A DNA stretch of 20,322 bases from JAOUEE01 sp051011595. Lineage in GTDB: Bacteria > Actinomycetota > Acidimicrobiia > Acidimicrobiales > SHLQ01. The notes beneath the pieces were generated by a model. It saw nothing but the letters and a program-made list of their open reading frames with translations. It made no database searches and was not told the origin of the DNA. A program made the translations under genes and the position numbers. The stretch is from assembly GCA_051011595.1 (NCBI GenBank), contig JBPCTQ010000322.1:1-20322 (forward strand). Reading direction: 5' to 3'. Each line of letters starts with the position of its first letter. The stretch's first letter is position 1. This document shows, one piece after another, positions 14,540-20,322 of this stretch.

Positions 14540-15166
14540 ATGAGGGTGCTCCGTTCGCGAGCGGCGACCTCACCCGCAGGAGCCGGATCGGGTCCGGCCC
14601 TCGAGTCCTGGTCGGCTGGTGAGGCAACCATTCTCGTCGGCGTCCCGGTGCACGACGGCGTCAGTACGGCCGACATCGTGGTGCCGGGCACGGTGCTGGC
14701 CGACACTCTCGGGGCCAGCGTGCGGCTTCTCGCCCGCAACCCCGGCACCTTCGTCGGGGTCGAGCCGTCCCGCACGATCGTCGTCACCAGTCGGATGGCC
14801 GACGTCGCATCACCCGACATCGTGTTGATCCCTGGAGGTGTGGGGTGGCGGGCCCAGGCCGACGACCAGCGTCATCTCGACTGGCTGCGAGTGGCGTGTC
14901 GCTCGGCTATGGGAGTGCTGTGCGTGTCGACCGGTTCCTTGCTGCTGGCCGCCGCCGGCGTCCTCGACGGTGAGGATGCCGCCGGACACTGGTTGGCCCA
15001 CCGCCAGATGGCCGACTTGGGCGCCAACCCGGTGGCCGACCGCATCCACTACTCGACCAACGGCCGGATCGTCACCGCCTCCGGTGCGCTGGCAGCCGGT
15101 GCGGCGGCCAAGACGCTGATCGACCGGCTCGGGTACGGACCGCCGGACGCGGGTCAGAACTCGTAG
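14540..15166 (+). CDS. GlxA/DJ-1/PfpI family protein with Ser at the nucleophile position
   Basis: A 208-residue class I glutamine-amidotransferase-like fold. After a 28-residue polar N-terminus the core starts ILVGVPVHDGVSTADIVVPGTVL (31-53), followed by DIVLIPGG (93-100), the nucleophile elbow LCVSTGSLLLAAAGVLDG (127-144), and HWLAHRQMADLGANPVADR. Such domains occur as isonitrile hydratases, chaperone-like proteins, or the N-terminal half of GlxA regulators; here no AraC DNA-binding domain follows. The expected elbow is SVCTGS with a reactive Cys. Here it reads CVSTGS, so Ser130 takes the nucleophile position and Cys128 is two residues before. Catalysis by the usual mechanism is doubtful. 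ATG 14540 lies right after a good -10 box. The 3' end overlaps the convergent marC gene by 13 bases. Confidence 0.82.
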   Translation: MRVLRSRAATSPAGAGSGPALESWSAGEATILVGVPVHDGVSTADIVVPGTVLADTLGASVRLLARNPGTFVGVEPSRTIVVTSRMADVASPDIVLIPGGVGWRAQADDQRHLDWLRVACRSAMGVLCVSTGSLLLAAAGVLDGEDAAGHWLAHRQMADLGANPVADRIHYSTNGRIVTASGALAAGAAAKTLIDRLGYGPPDAGQNS

Positions 15167-15789
15167 AAGGTCCGGATCCCACCCAGGGCCAACTGGGTGC
15201 CGATGGTGGCCAACAACAGCCCTCCCATCCGGGCCAACATGGCGGTGGTCGACGCGCTGAGCCGGGAGATTGCGTCACCCAGGAATGCGAAGGCGAAGAA
15301 CACCAACGACGACACGACGGCCACCGCCACCAGAGCGGCCACGATCGTGGAGCCGTCGTCTTTGAAGCTGGACACGGTGATCACCGTGGTGATGGCACCG
15401 GGGCCGGCCATCAGCGGAATGGCGAGCGGCATGATCAGGCCTTCTTGCTCGGCGGGTTCCTCGGCCACCTCACCGGTGCCCTGGGTGCGGCTCGACGTCC
15501 CGCCGTAGAGCATCTCGAAACCCATCAGGGCCACCACGGCGCCGCCCACCACACCGAAGGCCCCGAGGTTGATGCCCAACAGCTGGAGCAGCTCGCGACC
15601 GATTACCGCCACCACGGCCAGGATGCAGAAGGTGACGAAGGCGACCTTCAGGGCCGCGGCCCGGCGATCGAGCTCCTGGCGGCTGACCACGTCGTTGAAG
15701 ATGACGATCTTCACGGGGTCGACCGGGTTCACGATCATGAACACGGCAATGATCGCCTGGATGTAGATCTCCGCAGTCGACAGGTTCAT
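15154..15789 (-). CDS. MarC family integral membrane protein
   Basis: A 211-residue protein with about six membrane segments. It starts AEIYIQAIIAVFMIVNPVDPVKIVIFND, the MarC/UPF0056 N-terminal pattern (helix 1 with the NPxxP motif). The half GLIMPLAIPLMAGPGAITTVITVSS carries the second conserved PLaiPlmaGPGai motif. The loop between (about 110-130, TSSRTQGTGEVAEEPAEQEG) is acidic and polar. MarC proteins are of uncertain function; one relative was reported to move small amino acids, and the old link with multiple antibiotic resistance is not supported. ATG 15789 is favoured over a start 11 codons upstream because helix 1 follows directly. No strong ribosome site is seen. It is divergent from the VOC gene and overlaps the GlxA-like gene tail to tail. 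Confidence 0.87.
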   Translation of the reverse strand: MNLSTAEIYIQAIIAVFMIVNPVDPVKIVIFNDVVSRQELDRRAAALKVAFVTFCILAVVAVIGRELLQLLGINLGAFGVVGGAVVALMGFEMLYGGTSSRTQGTGEVAEEPAEQEGLIMPLAIPLMAGPGAITTVITVSSFKDDGSTIVAALVAVAVVSSLVFFAFAFLGDAISRLSASTTAMLARMGGLLLATIGTQLALGGIRTFYEF

Positions 15790-15895
15790 CGCCCGGCACC
15801 GTAACAGCGGGGCCGGTTGCAACGCCGCCGATCGGGTCTGGGCGGCGGCTCACATCGCGGGTAGGTTCGCTCCAGTCGACGATGAGGAGCGCACC

Positions 15896-16690
15896 ATGAC
15901 CGAGTTCACGTCCCATGCCCCCGGCACACCCTGTTGGGTCGATCTGATGAGCCCCGACGTCGACGCGTCCAAGGCGTTCTATACGGCCGTGTTCGGCTGG
16001 GACGCCGAGGACCAGCACGACGACGACGGCAACCGGGTGTACGTGATGTTCACGCTCGACGGAAAGTCGGTGTGCGGCCTCGGGGGTCAGCCGCCCGGCA
16101 TGGGCGAGATGCCGCCGGTGTGGAACACCTACATCGCCACCGACGACCCCGGCGCCGTGGCCGACCGGGTCACGGCGGGGGGCGGAACCGTGATGATGAA
16201 ACCCATGCCGGTGATGACCTCTGGTGAAATGGCCATCTTCACCGATCCCGGGGGCGCCGCCTTCTCGGTGTGGAAGGCCGGTGATCACCACGGCATCGAG
16301 GTCGGCAGCATCGCCAACACCTACAGCTGGAGCGAGCTCAACACCCGCGATCTCGACCGGGCCCTGCCGTTCTACGCCTCGGTGTTCGGATGGGAGTACG
16401 ACAGCGGCGCGGCCATGCCCGGCTATCACCTCATCAAGGGCGGCACCAACGACGAGGGGCTGGGCGGGATCATGGCCATGCCCGACGAGGTGCCCGAGAT
16501 GGTGCCCAACCATTGGGCCAACTACTTCACGATCACCGACCTTGACGCCAGCGTGGCCGCGGTGCGGGCCAACGGCGGCGACGTGATGGCCGAACCCATG
16601 ACCATTCCCGGCGTGGGCTCGATGGCGGTGGTGCACGACCCGGCGGGCGGCAACTTCTCGCTCATGCAACCCGAGACTCCCCCGGCCTGA
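15896..16690 (+). CDS. VOC (glyoxalase-like) family protein with two domains
   Basis: A 264-residue soluble protein made of two vicinal oxygen chelate domains. Domain 1 is about 10-125 (PCWVDLMSPDVDASKAFYTAVFGW to MAIFTDPGGAAFSVW), and domain 2 about 140-258 (SWSELNTRDLDRALPFYASVFGWEY to MAVVHDPAGGNFSLMQP). The paired FY..VFGW and DP.G..FS motifs show an internal duplication. Members include the mycobacterial CFP30B/Rv0577 protein. Substrates are mostly unknown; many are annotated as glyoxalase or hydroxylase without proof. AGGAG (15885-15889) sits 6 bases before ATG 15896, which fixes the start. A TAGGTT -10-like box is at 15862-15867. The gene is divergent from marC and convergent with the tad operon, and a compound palindrome begins 10 bases after the stop. 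Confidence 0.9.
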   Translation: MTEFTSHAPGTPCWVDLMSPDVDASKAFYTAVFGWDAEDQHDDDGNRVYVMFTLDGKSVCGLGGQPPGMGEMPPVWNTYIATDDPGAVADRVTAGGGTVMMKPMPVMTSGEMAIFTDPGGAAFSVWKAGDHHGIEVGSIANTYSWSELNTRDLDRALPFYASVFGWEYDSGAAMPGYHLIKGGTNDEGLGGIMAMPDEVPEMVPNHWANYFTITDLDASVAAVRANGGDVMAEPMTIPGVGSMAVVHDPAGGNFSLMQPETPPA

Positions 16691-16700
16691 TCTCGGCGAA

Positions 16701-16742
16701 CTGGCGGTGGAACGCGTCACCTATGACGCGCTGGACCGCCAG
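16701..16742. repeat. Compound palindrome, copy A
   Basis: A 42-base hairpin: outer arms CTGGCGGT (16701-16708) and ACCGCCAG (16735-16742), inner arms CGCGTCA (16713-16719) and TGACGCG (16724-16730), a 4x4 internal bubble and the loop CCTA. All 15 pairs are perfect. It lies 10 bases after the VOC stop codon. It may be a terminator, a REP-like element or a protein-binding site. Confidence 0.75.
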
Positions 16743-16760
16743 AACGGAAGCGGCGGCCAA

Positions 16761-16802
16761 CTGGCGGTGGAGCGCGTCACCTATGACGCGTTGTACCGCC
16801 AG
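16761..16802. repeat. Compound palindrome, copy B
   Basis: The same 42-base structure as copy A, offset by exactly 60 bases. Both pairs of arms and the loop CCTA are identical. The only differences within the 42 bases are in the internal bubble (ggag/ttgt instead of ggaa/ctgg). It ends 14 bases before the tadE-like stop codon, so it lies just downstream of that gene. Confidence 0.75.
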
Positions 16803-16816
16803 ATCGGCGAGGCGTG

Positions 16817-17188
16817 TCACTCGATGTCTTCGCGGCGCATGGTGGCCGCCGCCACGTGGGCGACATCGCCCACCAACGGGCCGACGAGGGCGATGTCGGT
16901 GGCCTGCACGTAGCGGACCTCCACCGCCACCGCATCGGCGCTCCGCGTGATCGACACCTGCACCCGGCCGCCGGGAAGGCCCGACTGGCGCAACACCGCA
17001 GCCCTGACGTCGGCATCGGACCCGCCCACCGCGGCCGCCCGGGCTCCTTCACGGGCCGCGTGCACGGTGACCACCTCGGCGTGGCCGACGACGGTGAACT
17101 GCACGATGGCCAGCACCAACATGGCCACCACCGGCAAGACGAGGGCCAGCTCGACGGTGGCCTGACCCTCGTCGCGCCGACCGCTCAC
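16817..17188 (-). CDS. TadE-like pseudopilin
   Basis: A 123-residue single-pass protein, the last gene of the tad operon. The N-terminus reads RRDEGQATVELALVLPVVAMLVLAIVQF: a short basic leader, then GQATVE and a hydrophobic helix, as in type IV-like prepilins, with Glu five residues after the probable Gly|Gln cleavage site. The helix is followed by HAEVVTVHAAREGARAAAVGG, the TadE-typical AAREGARAA stretch, and a small beta-rich domain that would lie outside. GTG 17188 was chosen since it overlaps the pilin stop (GTGA, 17185-17188); a longer frame upstream lies in the pilin gene. TadE proteins are minor pilins needed for Flp pilus assembly. No second TadE/TadF-like gene follows before the palindromes. 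Confidence 0.85.
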   Translation of the reverse strand: MSGRRDEGQATVELALVLPVVAMLVLAIVQFTVVGHAEVVTVHAAREGARAAAVGGSDADVRAAVLRQSGLPGGRVQVSITRSADAVAVEVRYVQATDIALVGPLVGDVAHVAAATMRREDIE

Positions 17189-17391
17189 ACCTGCCCGGAG
17201 ATGCTGTCGAGGATCTTGTCGAGCAGCTCGGACACCTTGCCCGATCCGGTGGCCCACGCCAGCACGAGCAGGGCGACGGCCGCCGCACCGAGCATGAGCA
17301 ACACGTATTCCACCGTGGCCTGACCCCGCTCCGGTGGTTGGTGGCGGCGGTTTCGGATGAACGAGTCGAGAGCGACGTATAGATGGAGCAT
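17185..17391 (-). CDS. Flp-type (DUF4244-like) pilin subunit
   Basis: A 68-residue prepilin. A long basic leader (1-23, ending RRHQPPERG) precedes QATVEYVLLMLGAAAVALLVLAWATGSG, with Glu at +5 after the Gly|Gln peptidase site and a single hydrophobic helix. The short amphipathic end KVSELLDKILDSISGQV matches Flp pilins, which have almost no globular head. It is probably the main fibre subunit. The AAGGAGG ribosome site, 6 bases before ATG 17391, is the best in the window, which fits an abundant product. The 61 bases between it and tadC are a break in the otherwise overlapping operon and could hold an extra promoter. A second gene-end signal is shared with tadE: both carry GQATVE. Confidence 0.85.
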   Translation of the reverse strand: MLHLYVALDSFIRNRRHQPPERGQATVEYVLLMLGAAAVALLVLAWATGSGKVSELLDKILDSISGQV

Positions 17392-17397
17392 GAGGCT

Positions 17398-17404
17398 CCT
17401 CCTT
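17398..17404 (-). promoter_or_regulatory. Strong Shine-Dalgarno of the pilin gene
   Basis: AAGGAGG on the minus strand, 6 bases before ATG 17391. It is a near-perfect match to the 16S anti-Shine-Dalgarno, unlike most starts here, which are coupled by overlap or lack a site. It supports high pilin output relative to the assembly proteins. Confidence 0.8.
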
Positions 17405-17452
17405 CGATTGTGCGATGGGGGGAGTGGAGAGCACGGGCGGGCATGAGCCCGA

Positions 17453-18199
17453 TCAGGGCAACGAGAGATCGCCGGCCGAACCGACGATCAGCGGCACCAG
17501 ACCGAGCAGTACGAAGGCGGGGAGGATGCAGAACACCAACGGGAACAACATGGCCACCGGCACCCGGCGGGCTCGGGCCTCGCCCCGTCGCCGGCGCTGA
17601 TCGCGGAGGTCGCCGGCCAGGCTCTGCAACGATGCCAGCGCCGGTCCGCCATCGACGTGAGCAGCCGCCATCACCGTGAGCAGCGGGCGCACCGCAGGAT
17701 CGGCCCCCGCGGCCACGGAACTCACTGCCGCCGCGTAGGCCTGTCCCCCACGATGGCGACCGTCGATCTCGTTCAGCGCCGCGGCCACCGGACCATGGAG
17801 CGCCTCGCCCACCGTGGCCATCGCAACCGGCACCGCCAGGCCGGCGCTGAGACACAGCGCCAACAGATCGGCGCTCTCGGGCAGCTCGCGCCACATGTCG
17901 ATGTCGTGACGCCGGTGACGTCGACGGGCGGGCACACCGGGGATCGCCCAACGCATCACCCCCGCGATCGTGCCGATCGGACCCAGGACGACCCCCACCC
18001 CCACTCCCCACAGAAGTGCGGCGCCAACGCGGACGTCGGCCTCGGGATCGTCGGGGCGGCGGGCGAATCGCCGCACCCGAGCACCGAACACGGCAACGGG
18101 CCGGGGACGATCGGGAACCATCGGGCTCCGCCTCGGACGCGGCACCACCGCGGCGAACATGCTCATGGCGGCGGCCACCACCAGCCCGGCCGTCACCAT
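17453..18199 (-). CDS. tadC: TadC-like pilus assembly membrane protein
   Basis: A 248-residue T2SF (GspF-type) protein. Together with TadB it forms the inner membrane platform on which the TadA ATPase acts. Hydrophobic segments occur at about 2-18, 60-80, and in the C-terminal pair ending MLFPLVFCILPAFVLLGLVPLIVGSAGDL, the typical TadC finish. The cytoplasmic part includes WRELPESADLLALCLSAGLAVPVAMATV and GGQAYAAAVSSVA, the T2SF helices. ATG 18199 overlaps the tadB stop by 7 bases; GTG 18196 would overlap by 4 and is an equal alternative. The arginine-rich stretch before it (RRHRRHDIDMW) fits a cytoplasmic loop. Confidence 0.85.
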   Translation of the reverse strand: MVTAGLVVAAAMSMFAAVVPRPRRSPMVPDRPRPVAVFGARVRRFARRPDDPEADVRVGAALLWGVGVGVVLGPIGTIAGVMRWAIPGVPARRRHRRHDIDMWRELPESADLLALCLSAGLAVPVAMATVGEALHGPVAAALNEIDGRHRGGQAYAAAVSSVAAGADPAVRPLLTVMAAAHVDGGPALASLQSLAGDLRDQRRRRGEARARRVPVAMLFPLVFCILPAFVLLGLVPLIVGSAGDLSLP

Positions 18200-19035
18200 T
18201 CCAACCTGGTGAGGCGCCGCATCCACCACCACCCCACCAGATCGAGGATCACACCGGCGGCCACCACCGCGACCAGTACCGGGGTGGGTTCGGACCACGA
18301 TGCACTGGCACCCGTGACACTCAACAAGACGGCGAAACCGGGCGGTGCCAGCGCCACCACCAGCGCCGAGGCCCGGGCCTGGGCGGTGAGCGCCTCCAGC
18401 TCGGCCGCCACCGACTGCTGGTCGCGCAGCGAGCGGCCCACGGCCTCGAGCACACCGGCCCGTTGACCACCCGCGGAATGACCGATGGCCAGGGCGGTGG
18501 CCACCACCTGCAGATCGACACTGCGGCGCGACCGGGTCCATCGCACCAGCTCGCCGGGAATCGGACGACCTCGCGCCACCCGCCCGACGATTTCGTGAAG
18601 ATCGCCGTCGAGTGGCGGCCCCACCTCGTTGCGCAGCTCGTCGAACGCCTGGGGCAACGATCGGCCGACGCGGAACTGGCGGGCCACCGCGTCGACCAGA
18701 GCGGGGAGCTGGCGAGTCAGCATGGCGTCGGACCGGTCACCGCGCGCCAGCACAACCATTGGCGGCACCACCCCGACCAGAATCGAGACAACCGCCGCCA
18801 CCGGCCAGGACCCGGCGACGACGCCGATGCCGGCCGCCACCGGAACCGCACCGAACCACCACACCAGGGGCCGATCGACGGCGACCGGAAGATCGGCAGC
18901 AACCAATCGTTGGTGCACTCGCCGCTCGACGCGGATCCACGCATCATCGGCCCCCACCGGTATCCGGCCCCGTCGGGGGGCCAGTGCGCCGGCTCCGGCC
19001 AGAAGCGCACCCATGGTGAGCCCGACACCGATCAT
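18193..19035 (-). CDS. tadB: TadB-like pilus assembly membrane protein
   Basis: A 280-residue T2SF-type membrane protein, partner of TadC. N-terminal hydrophobic segment 1-20, a second pair at about 60-96 (WWFGAVPVAAGIGVVAG ... AAVVSILVGVVPPMVVLA), a cytoplasmic helical domain with LTRQLPALVDAVARQFRVGRSL and IGHSAGGQRAGVLEAVGRSL, and two C-terminal segments. The LPALVDAVA and GG...LE.....LRDQ pattern is standard for TadB. ATG 19035 overlaps the tadA stop by 4 bases (ATGA), so the genes are coupled. The order tadA-tadB-tadC is that of tad loci in mycobacteria (Rv3659c-Rv3657c) as I recall. Confidence 0.87.
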   Translation of the reverse strand: MIGVGLTMGALLAGAGALAPRRGRIPVGADDAWIRVERRVHQRLVAADLPVAVDRPLVWWFGAVPVAAGIGVVAGSWPVAAVVSILVGVVPPMVVLARGDRSDAMLTRQLPALVDAVARQFRVGRSLPQAFDELRNEVGPPLDGDLHEIVGRVARGRPIPGELVRWTRSRRSVDLQVVATALAIGHSAGGQRAGVLEAVGRSLRDQQSVAAELEALTAQARASALVVALAPPGFAVLLSVTGASASWSEPTPVLVAVVAAGVILDLVGWWWMRRLTRLEW

Positions 19036-20177
19036 GGCGAGCTCCGGCGCCGCGCCGGCCGCGACGGCGACGAGACCACCCGGCCCGCTTCGACCAAGGG
19101 GCGGGTGGTAAGCGTTCCGTCGGCGCCCAGCCGACCAACTTCGTGCACCTCGACCACCTGGCGCCGACGGCGATCGGCTCGGGCCACCTGGATCACCATG
19201 TCGACCGCGGCGACCAGCAGCTCTCGGATTGCCACCAGCGGCACGGTCGGCGCACCGGACAGCACCAGCATCTCGAGACGCCGCAGGGCCGCGGCCGGCC
19301 CGTTGGCATGACACGTGGCCATCGATCCGGCATGACCGGTGTTGAGGGCCTGGAGCAGATCGAACGCCTCGGGCCCGCGAACCTCGCCGACGATGAGCCG
19401 ATCGGGGCGCAGCCGCAGCACACTGCGAACCAGGGCCCGCAGATCGAGCGCCCCACGACCCTCGCTGTTGGGTGGCTGACATTCGAAGCGCACCACATGC
19501 CGGCCGGGCAGACGCAGCTCGGCGGCATCCTCGACGGTGAGGATGCGTTCGTCGCCGACGATGCCCGAGGCCAAAGCATTGAGCAGCGAGGTCTTCCCCG
19601 ATCCGGTGCCCCCACTGACCACGATGTTGTCGCCCCGCTCGACCAGGTGGTGCAGGCACGCCACCACGTCGGGCCCGGCGAAGTCGGCCAGACCGAAGGG
19701 TTCGGCCGCGAACCGGCGGATGGCCACACACGGACCGTCGACGGCAACAGGGCTGAGCACGATGTGGACCCGTGACCCGTCGGGCAGACGGGCCTCGGCG
19801 ATGGGAGCACTCCGGTCGGCCCGACGTCCGAGGGGCGCCACGATCCGCTCGATCAGCAGCGCGATCTCGTCGGCACCGAGATCGATGTCGGTGCAGGCCA
19901 ACTCGCCTCGCCGCTCGATCCACACCGGACCGGGCCCGTTGATGAGCACATCACTCACGTCCGGGTCGGCCAACAGCCCGTCGAGCCGGCCCAGGCCCTC
20001 GACCCGTGAGACCACGGCGGCCATCACCGCCTGGATCTGCTCGTCGCCCAGCAGCGGGGCTTGTTCGCGCACCACCGCCTGCAGGCGCTCGAGCGAGATC
20101 GGACCGGCGGAATGTGAGCTGTCGAGCGCCAACAACCGCCGATGGGCCTGCTCGACGAGGTCGGCCGACACGGTCAC
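19032..20177 (-). CDS. tadA: TadA/CpaF secretion ATPase
   Basis: A 381-residue hexameric ATPase of the type II/IV secretion family that powers pilin extrusion from the cytoplasmic face of the membrane. The N-terminal domain (30-165) includes DPDVSDVLINGPGPVWIER (71-89). The motor carries Walker A GGTGSGKT (189-196), the Asp box TVEDAAEL (214-221), Walker B LIVGEVRGPEA (261-271) and the His box TGHAGSMATCHAN (280-292). All catalytic parts are intact. GTG 20177 is chosen because it overlaps the stop of the upstream CpaE-like gene (GTGA, 20174-20177); the longer frame upstream would lie within that gene. The operon continues into tadB with a 4-base overlap. Confidence 0.93.
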   Translation of the reverse strand: MTVSADLVEQAHRRLLALDSSHSAGPISLERLQAVVREQAPLLGDEQIQAVMAAVVSRVEGLGRLDGLLADPDVSDVLINGPGPVWIERRGELACTDIDLGADEIALLIERIVAPLGRRADRSAPIAEARLPDGSRVHIVLSPVAVDGPCVAIRRFAAEPFGLADFAGPDVVACLHHLVERGDNIVVSGGTGSGKTSLLNALASGIVGDERILTVEDAAELRLPGRHVVRFECQPPNSEGRGALDLRALVRSVLRLRPDRLIVGEVRGPEAFDLLQALNTGHAGSMATCHANGPAAALRRLEMLVLSGAPTVPLVAIRELLVAAVDMVIQVARADRRRRQVVEVHEVGRLGADGTLTTRPLVEAGRVVSSPSRPARRRSSP

Positions 20178-20322
20178 GACAGCACCGCACGCAGCGATCG
20201 AGACAGGCTGCGGGGCAGCCGGGAGCTCAACAACCCGGCATCGACGGCGCGGGCCACCGCCGGATCCCACGTGGTGTCGACCACCACCGGAGCTTCGGTG
20301 ACGGCCTCCACATCGACCCGCC
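20174..20322 (-). CDS. C-terminal end of a CpaE/Ssd-like MinD-family ATPase (partial)
   Basis: Only the last 49 codons are in the window: it ends WDPAVARAVDAGLLSSRLPRSLSRSLRAVLS. This is the usual tail of CpaE-like proteins (MinD/ParA-type ATPases) that localise the pilus machine, or of the mycobacterial Ssd septum-site protein encoded just before tadA. The ATPase motifs would lie beyond 20322. The stop overlaps the tadA start by 4 bases, supporting one operon. The family call rests on the short tail plus position. Confidence 0.68.
   Translation of the reverse strand, partial: RVDVEAVTEAPVVVDTTWDPAVARAVDAGLLSSRLPRSLSRSLRAVLS

Noticed and set aside
16701..16802. The two palindromes as the start of a CRISPR array
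   Set aside because: Only two copies, an 18-base spacer, no cas genes nearby, and a long compound palindrome unlike usual CRISPR repeats.

Overview
The window looks like chromosomal DNA of a high-GC actinobacterium. Evidence is the strong G/C bias at third positions, frequent GTG starts with 4-base GTGA/ATGA gene overlaps, a topoisomerase I with a lysine/alanine tail instead of zinc fingers, and a gene set (delta', thymidylate kinase beside an MFS protein, topA, BldG-like switch, DUF1998 helicase, tad pilus genes) that I recall as a conserved actinobacterial neighbourhood. Some features recall Acidimicrobiia, but the lineage is inferred, not shown.

Layout. Positions 1-2227 (minus) hold most of a secreted reprolysin-like zinc protease that runs off the left edge. 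Divergent from it is an acidic lipoprotein (2443-3366, plus). Then comes a minus-strand housekeeping block: delta' subunit of DNA polymerase III, dTMP kinase and an MFS transporter in one overlapping operon (3382-6456), then topA (6618-9404) and nhaA (9550-11064). At 11260-12041 (minus) is a two-gene anti-sigma/antagonist switch. The 3' end of the anti-sigma gene and its terminator-like hairpin occur a second time, 112 bp away. Divergent from the switch is a DUF1998 DEAD/H helicase (12166-14466), followed by a GlxA/PfpI-type protein (14540-15166). MarC (minus) and a two-domain VOC protein (plus) follow.

The right end, 16817-20322 (minus), is a tad/flp pilus operon: the end of a CpaE-like ATPase, then tadA, tadB, tadC, a Flp-like pilin and one TadE-like pseudopilin. 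Overlaps at three junctions and a 7-base overlap at another suggest co-transcription, with a very strong ribosome binding site before the pilin. Between this operon and the VOC gene lie two tandem 42-base compound palindromes, one just after each stop codon.

How the genes work together: tmk supplies dTTP precursor, delta' loads the sliding clamp and topA relaxes supercoils, so this is a replication cluster. The STAS/ATPase pair is a partner-switching regulator of an unidentified sigma factor. The tad genes form an assembly motor (TadA), a membrane platform (TadB, TadC) and the fibre subunits. No CRISPR array, insertion sequence, prophage, tRNA or rRNA was seen. I did not find a clearly new multi-gene system. 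The best leads are the paired palindromes, the duplicated gene end with its hairpin, a Cys/Ser swap in the GlxA-like active site, a Met-turn substitution in the protease, and a His/acid-rich insertion in NhaA.
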